Positions 42,202-46,115 of a DNA stretch of 46,115 nt are shown piece by piece. Under the pieces are notes generated by a model. That model searched no databases. It saw only the letters and a program-made list of their open reading frames with translations, and had not been told where the DNA came from. Each line of letters opens with the position of its first letter. Positions within the stretch are counted from its first letter, which is position 1. This stretch comes from Aromatoleum toluolicum (GTDB lineage Bacteria; Pseudomonadota; Gammaproteobacteria; Burkholderiales; Rhodocyclaceae): positions 1 through 46,115 of the forward strand of contig NZ_WTVS01000047.1 of assembly GCF_012911005.2 (NCBI RefSeq), in the 5' to 3' direction. The position numbers were made by a program, and so were the translations under genes.

Positions 42202-42516
42202 CTAGCAACCGCCGTAGTTCTTTCTGCCGCTCTTGGTGATCGTGTAGGTTCCGCCGCGAGGCCCCACGGAACAGCCCGGCGGAAGCGAGCTGGCTGCGGG
42301 TGAAGTCGCCCGCTCCATCGGTCTCGAAGACGGCGCCGCGGGCGACCGGAATTGTTGGGGGCTTCGCGATTCGCCGCCTCCGCTGCGGTGACAGTGATAA
42401 TCACCGGTCTTCCGATTGTTGTGGCAGCCTTCAGCATTAAGCCCGCCGCCGTGCGCTAGCGCTGTGGAGCTTGCACTGCCTATGAGAATTGCGACAGTCA
42501 GCTTCGATATCGACAT
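42202..42516 (-). CDS. Small secreted YHYH-type protein
   Basis: 104 residues with a signal peptide (LTVAILIGSASSTALA). The mature start AHGGGLNAEGCHNNRKTGDYHC is the histidine/cysteine pattern of YHYH-domain proteins, probably binding metal. A serine/proline-rich linker leads to a short C-terminal module (GPRGGTYTITKSGRKNYGGC) resembling small basic adaptor repeats. Periplasmic or secreted; function unknown. It lies among element cargo downstream of the virion-type genes. Confidence 0.72.
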   Translation of the reverse strand: MSISKLTVAILIGSASSTALAHGGGLNAEGCHNNRKTGDYHCHRSGGGESRSPQQFRSPAAPSSRPMERATSPAASSLPPGCSVGPRGGTYTITKSGRKNYGGC

Positions 42517-42845
42517 CTCTGCGTGTCTCCGAGTGACATTGTCGAAGGCGGGGCTCCGACTGGTCAGATTCGAGTACGCCGGACAAAGCGGAAGTCGGAA
42601 CGGACGAGCAGGAAGCCCTAGGCAAAGTATCGGTGGCGTCAGCTAGGACGTCAAACTGCTGGGGTACCGACCGGCGGTGAGCCGAGAGCGCTCCCGTGGC
42701 GGCATCTCCGATGGTGAGCCCGGAATCGGAGCCCTCGCCGAAAGCGGGACGACCGCTGCTCCCAGTGCGCGGATCGGGAACTCGGCAACGCAGGCTCGTG
42801 TGGCAGTGTTACTGCTGAACGAACCTGCCACCCAGAAGGTAAGCA
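42517..42845. other. Spacer without recognisable gene
   Basis: This stretch, between the divergent YHYH gene and the small gene at 42846, should hold both promoters. I see no convincing -35/-10 pair, repeat or coding frame; frames that are open have no family resemblance or ribosome site. Confidence 0.5.
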
Positions 42846-43076
42846 ATGCATCCCGGAGTTCGGCAGCTCGTCAAGATTCTCGCTCGCCAAGCTGTGAAAG
42901 AACACTTGGAACGCGAGCACGCGCAGCTCGCCAAGAGTCATCCGTCACACCCGAGCCCGGAGGGGCGCATGCATGAGGCGAGCGGTGTTCCAGCGTCGGG
43001 CGCACCGTTCGACTACGTGGCCGACGTGGCACAGGAACCGGCCGCCCCGCCCGTTGCCTCGCAGAGAAAGCGATGA
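42846..43076 (+). CDS. Small hypothetical protein
   Basis: 76 residues, not recognised. A basic helical start (VRQLVKILARQAVKEHLERE) is followed by a low-complexity serine/proline tail. An AAGG site precedes the ATG. It is transcribed towards the secreted-protein gene on the other strand. It may be real, but composition alone does not prove it. Confidence 0.4.
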   Translation: MHPGVRQLVKILARQAVKEHLEREHAQLAKSHPSHPSPEGRMHEASGVPASGAPFDYVADVAQEPAAPPVASQRKR

Positions 43077-43138
43077 TCCGGCCATATGTCGATCGCTGCC
43101 ATTCGCCGCTAACCGCCGCCCATAGAACACCACTCGGC

Positions 43139-44242
43139 CTATGACTGGATGCGTCGCGATGTGTCCGGCCGGGGCACGGTTTTCTTCGGAACCCGCTGTG
43201 CTGCCCGGTATTGCAGCACGATCTCCACCAATTTCGGCTGGAACTGCCTCGCCAGGATCTCTCGACTGTCGGGGTGACGGACCAAGAGATCCGCGGCGCT
43301 GTTGAACACGTCGAGGCAAGCCGAATGCAGCGCCGTCGCAACAGACTCCGCTGCCGACAATCCATCATCCAGTGCGGGCGCCTTGCGAACCGCGCAGGCC
43401 AAATAGGCTTTCATGGTTTCGACGCCTACGGCCCTCCGCTTCTCTTGGGCAATCCGCTCGGCACGTTGCTCGAATGCCTGACACCGCAAGCCTTGCCCCG
43501 CCCGCACAAGGTCGCTGCCAATCCCGGCCAGCATCCAATTCAGCGCGGTAAGCTGGCAAGCACCGTCAGGGCAGCGGGTGACTTCGGCCAGCACGTCATC
43601 TACTGCTTGGTCGGCCAACTTGGAAAAGTCGGACTTGGCCTGAACATCCTGGCCAGCTGTGCAGACTTCGTCAGCTTGGTATTTCCGGTAAAGCAGCAGG
43701 CTGACCGCGTATGCCAAATCTCGCTTTTCGGGGCTACACATGCCCTCGACTTTGCCCCCGCACTCCCGCTCGTGAGCGACGAGGAACTCAGGCATCCACT
43801 CAGGGAAAGCCGCTTGGCAGACAGTTCGAATCAGTTTGCCATCGGAGCTACCCCACGTTGCCCAGCTACTTGGATTGTCGGTGCGTGACGACTCGATAGG
43901 CGGACCCAGTCGCATACCAAGGGAGCCGTCCTTACGGACGAGAAGACGCTCACGGTGAAATGTCGATAACCCAAAGCGCTGACAGTCGATCTGGGATTTT
44001 GCGATCTCCTGCGTTTCCGGCCTGGGCGTCATCTGCGTAGTCGTATAGCGCCGCCAAGTGGCCGAAACCGATTGCGGAGCGCCGGCATCGACGGCTAGCG
44101 ATTCACTATTCCATTCGAACCACTCAACCCGATCCCCGGTTTCCCGTTGTTCGAATGGCGCCCAGCTCGAAGCCGTCGCCGAGAGAGGAGCAAGCATGGC
44201 CCCGCAGAAGATGGCTACCGCCGATTTGAATATCCACTGCAT
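43139..44242 (-). CDS. Exported hypothetical protein
   Basis: 367 residues with a clear signal peptide (MQWIFKSAVAIFCGAMLAPL, cleavage near ATAS). The mature part has several cysteines (CQRFG, RTVCQAA, RECGGKVEGMC, EVTRCPDGACQ, LRCQAF), likely disulfides in the periplasm. A charged C-terminus ends in RRIQS. No family recognised. It is placed among cargo genes of the element, and a fragment of a second copy lies at 42117. Confidence 0.7.
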   Translation of the reverse strand: MQWIFKSAVAIFCGAMLAPLSATASSWAPFEQRETGDRVEWFEWNSESLAVDAGAPQSVSATWRRYTTTQMTPRPETQEIAKSQIDCQRFGLSTFHRERLLVRKDGSLGMRLGPPIESSRTDNPSSWATWGSSDGKLIRTVCQAAFPEWMPEFLVAHERECGGKVEGMCSPEKRDLAYAVSLLLYRKYQADEVCTAGQDVQAKSDFSKLADQAVDDVLAEVTRCPDGACQLTALNWMLAGIGSDLVRAGQGLRCQAFEQRAERIAQEKRRAVGVETMKAYLACAVRKAPALDDGLSAAESVATALHSACLDVFNSAADLLVRHPDSREILARQFQPKLVEIVLQYRAAQRVPKKTVPRPDTSRRIQS

Positions 44243-44422
44243 GACCGCCCCCTCGTAAGGTCGCCTGCCTGGGTGTAATTGCTTCCGCGCAGAACGTCGT
44301 CCTATGACTTGAACATGACCACCCGGAACACGTCAAGGCGGCGGCGCAACGCGAAAGTGGATGCCGCTCCGCTGGTAGCACCGGTAAATCCAGCAGATGC
44401 GAGGCGGCAAGCGGCGCGCGCC

Positions 44423-44746
44423 CTACTCCACATCGCCAGGCAGTAGCCCCGCGCGGCTTTCGATGAACCGTTCGATGTCACTGCGCCGGTATCGGATCAG
44501 GTTCCGTCCCAGCCTGATGATCGGCAGTTCCTTCTCGAAGCGCCCTTTTACGGCCCAGACGGCCAGGGTATTGGGCCTGAGTCGCAGCAGGTAGGCAGCC
44601 TCTTTACGCGTCAGAAGATCATGCGCGGGGCTACCGGCCGCGCTACCGGTGGAACTACGAAGGGTGCTACCTGCTGGCTTTTCTGGGACCATCTCTTCCT
44701 CGATCGATACCGCCAAATTGACATGCGGAAATGATTGAGGCGCCAC
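44423..44746 (-). CDS. Excisionase-like helix-turn-helix protein at right end
   Basis: 107 residues. The C-terminal 60 have the MerR/HTH_17 fold LLTRKEAAYLLRLRPNTLAV, LPIIRLGRNLIRYRRSDIER. The N-terminal 40 residues are serine-rich and may be overcalled: an ATG 18 codons in is an alternative start. Lying near the right attachment site and close to GGTGCTAC-like sequences, it could aid excision. Confidence 0.75.
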   Translation of the reverse strand: MAPQSFPHVNLAVSIEEEMVPEKPAGSTLRSSTGSAAGSPAHDLLTRKEAAYLLRLRPNTLAVWAVKGRFEKELPIIRLGRNLIRYRRSDIERFIESRAGLLPGDVE

Positions 44747-44827
44747 GCTGTGCGGAAATAGATGGGGCTACCAATTCCGCACACCACCCCCTGAATTTGC
44801 TTGCGATGCGACCGGTGCGGGCGTTCT

Positions 44828-45361
44828 CTATTTCGCGCTCTTGGCCTGATGGTATCTGCGGTACATCGTCCCCAGCGAGTTACAGCGCGGGAAGTCAATA
44901 TCGGATCCCTGCTCGGAAAACAGCTTCTCGCACGCACGGCGAACGCTGTACCCCTCGGCGACGATGGAATCGACGGATCTCTTCAGCGCGCTCAGTTGGG
45001 ATAGACCCCAACGTTTCGGGGCCCCAGGCCGTATGCGCTCTTGAAAACCCCGCACGCAAAGCTCTGCGAGCTTGATGGCCAGTTGCCGATCCGCTCTCTT
45101 GTCCGTGGGGTGGATGTTGAAGTGCTCCATCAGCAGCCGGAGCTTTTGGTCGATGGTTTTCTCTCGCTCGACGACCATTTCGAGGAATTCGTGTGCCACG
45201 AGAAGCATCGAGGTGTTGGTCCAATCACCGAACACAGGTCTGGATGCCGCACGCCCAGGCTCAACCGCCGAAGAGAAGGTGCTCTCGGGGCGAGAAACAA
45301 GCCGCAGCGGTCGATCCAACGCGCCTCCGAACCGTGGCAGCGGTTGCCGTTTCCGGGCCAT
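44828..45361 (-). CDS. Hypothetical protein at right end of element
   Basis: 177 residues from MARKRQPLPRFGG. A helical, basic protein with segments such as LLVAHEFLEMVVEREKTIDQ and VRRACEKLFSEQGSD. Spacing of charged residues is compatible with DNA binding, but no family is recognised. The frame is open five codons upstream. It is the last gene before the right attachment site and is followed by the excisionase-like gene after about 80 bases. Confidence 0.65.
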   Translation of the reverse strand: MARKRQPLPRFGGALDRPLRLVSRPESTFSSAVEPGRAASRPVFGDWTNTSMLLVAHEFLEMVVEREKTIDQKLRLLMEHFNIHPTDKRADRQLAIKLAELCVRGFQERIRPGAPKRWGLSQLSALKRSVDSIVAEGYSVRRACEKLFSEQGSDIDFPRCNSLGTMYRRYHQAKSAK

Positions 45362-45398
45362 CCAACCTCCATGCAATCGGCTGCGCTTTGCGGATGAA

Positions 45399-45416
45399 GT
45401 AGCACCGAAGTAGCAC
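45399..45416 (+). promoter_or_regulatory. Candidate integrase arm site, right
   Basis: Exact second copy of GTAGCACCGAAGTAGCAC (see 24581-24598), in the same orientation, 46 bases inside the right core. Related GGTAGCAC or GGTGCTAC pieces also occur near 44375 and 44660. Confidence 0.5.
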
Positions 45417-45421
45417 CAAAG

Positions 45422-45447
45422 GAAAAGGCCACCCCGAGGAGTGGCCT
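45422..45447 (-). terminator. Terminator of the tRNA-Arg gene
   Basis: AGGCCAC / GTGGCCT arms (7 bp, 8-base loop), followed on the minus strand by TTTTCCTTT. It lies 16 bases after the tRNA and belongs to the element, since it differs from the hairpins beside the other tRNA-end copies. Confidence 0.75.
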
Positions 45448-45462
45448 AAGTCCTTGAATTTA

Positions 45463-45509
45463 TGGCGCGCCCGAGACGATTCGAACGTCCGACCCCTGCC
45501 TTCGGAGGG
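45463..45509. repeat. attR core (47-bp direct repeat inside tRNA-Arg)
   Basis: Identical to 24426-24472. The element supplies the 3' half of the tRNA at this junction, so the gene stays functional. Confidence 0.93.
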
Positions 45510-45539
45510 CAGTACTCTATCCAGCTGAGCTACGGGCGC
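45463..45539 (-). tRNA. tRNA-Arg, anticodon CCG
   Basis: Read on the minus strand: acceptor GCGCCCG / CGGGCGC (7 bp), D arm GCUC...GAGU, anticodon stem CUGCC / GGCAG with loop CUCCGAA (anticodon CCG, decoding CGG), T arm with UUCGAAU loop, discriminator G and encoded CCA. All stems pair, apart from a tolerable G-U. It is the integration site of the 21-kb element and the source of the remnants at 332 and 22715. Confidence 0.95.
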
Positions 45540-45652
45540 CTTGTGCCACTGGCGTGGCAACGGAACGCAGCATTATACCTGATCTGCGGCGCATGACGAA
45601 TCCGGCCTTCGGAGGGCGGTAGTCGCGGCGGCAGTCGCCTCCGGATGCCCTC

Positions 45653-46115
45653 TCACCCGTCCCGCGCACTCAGGACGGCGAGGCCCTCCAGCGCCTTGTC
45701 GAAGTCGTAGGCGGCGACGCTGGCGGCGACGTGTTTCAGGGCGGGCGCGAGCGCGGTGCCGGCGGCGCGTGCGGTGAGGGCGTCGGCGGCCTCGGCAGCG
45801 GCGGGGTCGCTGTCTTCCAGCAGGGCCTTGAGATGCTCCAGATCCTGTTGCAGGTTCGCGGCGTCGATGGTCGCGACGATTGCCTGCGCCGGCGGTTGCG
45901 CGGCTTCCGCCGTACCGAGCTGCTGCAGGCCGTCGATGACGGGGGCGAGTTCGGCGAGCGTCCAGTCGAGCAGCGGGGTGAGCTGGTCGGTGGGCAGCTT
46001 GTCGCGGCAGGCGTGCTCGAGGGCTTCGGCGGCGACCTGGACGCGGCGGGCGCCGATGTTGCCGGCGTTGCCCTTGAGCGTGTGGGCGACGCGCAGGGCG
46101 GCGGTGGGGTCGGGG
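45653..46115 (-). CDS. C-terminal part of a sensor protein with Hpt domain (cut by window edge)
   Basis: The visible 153 codons include the phosphotransfer motif AHTLKGNAGNIGA, whose histidine accepts phosphate, and a second helical region ending LEGLAVLSARDG. Hpt domains at this place usually end hybrid histidine kinases. The kinase and receiver parts would lie beyond the right edge. It is very GC-rich and is resident chromosome rather than element DNA. The 112 bases between it and the tRNA hold no gene. Confidence 0.75.
   Translation of the reverse strand, partial: PDPTAALRVAHTLKGNAGNIGARRVQVAAEALEHACRDKLPTDQLTPLLDWTLAELAPVIDGLQQLGTAEAAQPPAQAIVATIDAANLQQDLEHLKALLEDSDPAAAEAADALTARAAGTALAPALKHVAASVAAYDFDKALEGLAVLSARDG

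Larger units (their letters stand above)
24426..45509. mobile_element. Phage-derived integrative element at tRNA-Arg(CCG)
   Basis: A 21-kb unit flanked by perfect 47-bp direct repeats; the right one is inside the intact tRNA gene. It holds a tyrosine integrase at the left end reading inward, HigBA, excisionase-like proteins, a large primase-helicase, and three virion-type proteins in a row. No terminase, portal, capsid, tail or lysis gene is recognisable. It is either a prophage that lost its head and tail block or a satellite that relies on a helper. The repeats are intact, so excision may still be possible. Confidence 0.85.

Noticed and set aside
1-46115. CRISPR array
   Set aside because: No series of spaced direct repeats was seen; the repeats found are paired att-type, operator or iteron-like sites.

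Overview
The window looks like part of a Betaproteobacterial chromosome, most likely from the Azoarcus / Aromatoleum / Thauera group. This is an inference from high GC, from resident-type genes (a hybrid kinase ending in an Hpt domain beside a CCA-encoding tRNA-Arg) and from a catabolic gene set typical of that group. Most of the window consists of two integrated elements stacked at one tRNA-Arg(CCG) gene, which lies on the minus strand at 45463-45539.

Region A (about 332-22724) is a catabolic island. Its ends carry degraded copies of the tRNA 3' end (332-348 and 22715-22724) joined to the same flanking sequence. A decayed tyrosine recombinase (741-976) and wrecked regulator and toxin-antitoxin genes sit just inside the ends. 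The contents form a coherent pathway for alkyl sulfate esters: an outer-membrane MetA-like channel, a NitT/TauT-type ABC importer present twice (4855-7457 and 19383-21985), an alkylsulfatase of the SdsA1 type, a PQQ- and haem-containing alcohol dehydrogenase, an aldehyde dehydrogenase, an acyl-CoA synthetase (plus a deleted second one) and a SulP anion transporter for the released sulfate. A LysR regulator and a two-component system provide control. The two ABC promoters and the channel promoter share one operator layout: TTACGTCYANTGCA, then 18 bp, then TGCA-N5-TGCA. The last part is a T-N11-A LysR box.

Region B (22821-24418) is a small bridge with a Fic protein whose catalytic-motif histidine is replaced by glutamine. 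Its promoter carries two strong palindromes. A strong terminator hairpin follows, next to the second tRNA-end copy.

Region C (24426-45509, 21 kb) is a phage-derived element flanked by perfect 47-bp direct repeats, the right one inside the intact tRNA gene. It encodes an integrase, HigBA, several small phage-type proteins, a large primase-helicase followed by a 19-bp inverted repeat (candidate origin), and three consecutive large virion-type proteins resembling internal/ejection proteins of podoviruses. I see no terminase, portal, capsid or tail genes. It is either a deletion remnant or a satellite-like element. An 18-bp sequence occurs near both ends as a candidate integrase arm site. The right end carries two secreted proteins, an excisionase-like protein and an unknown protein.

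The last 460 bases are resident chromosome: the 3' end of a gene encoding an Hpt domain.
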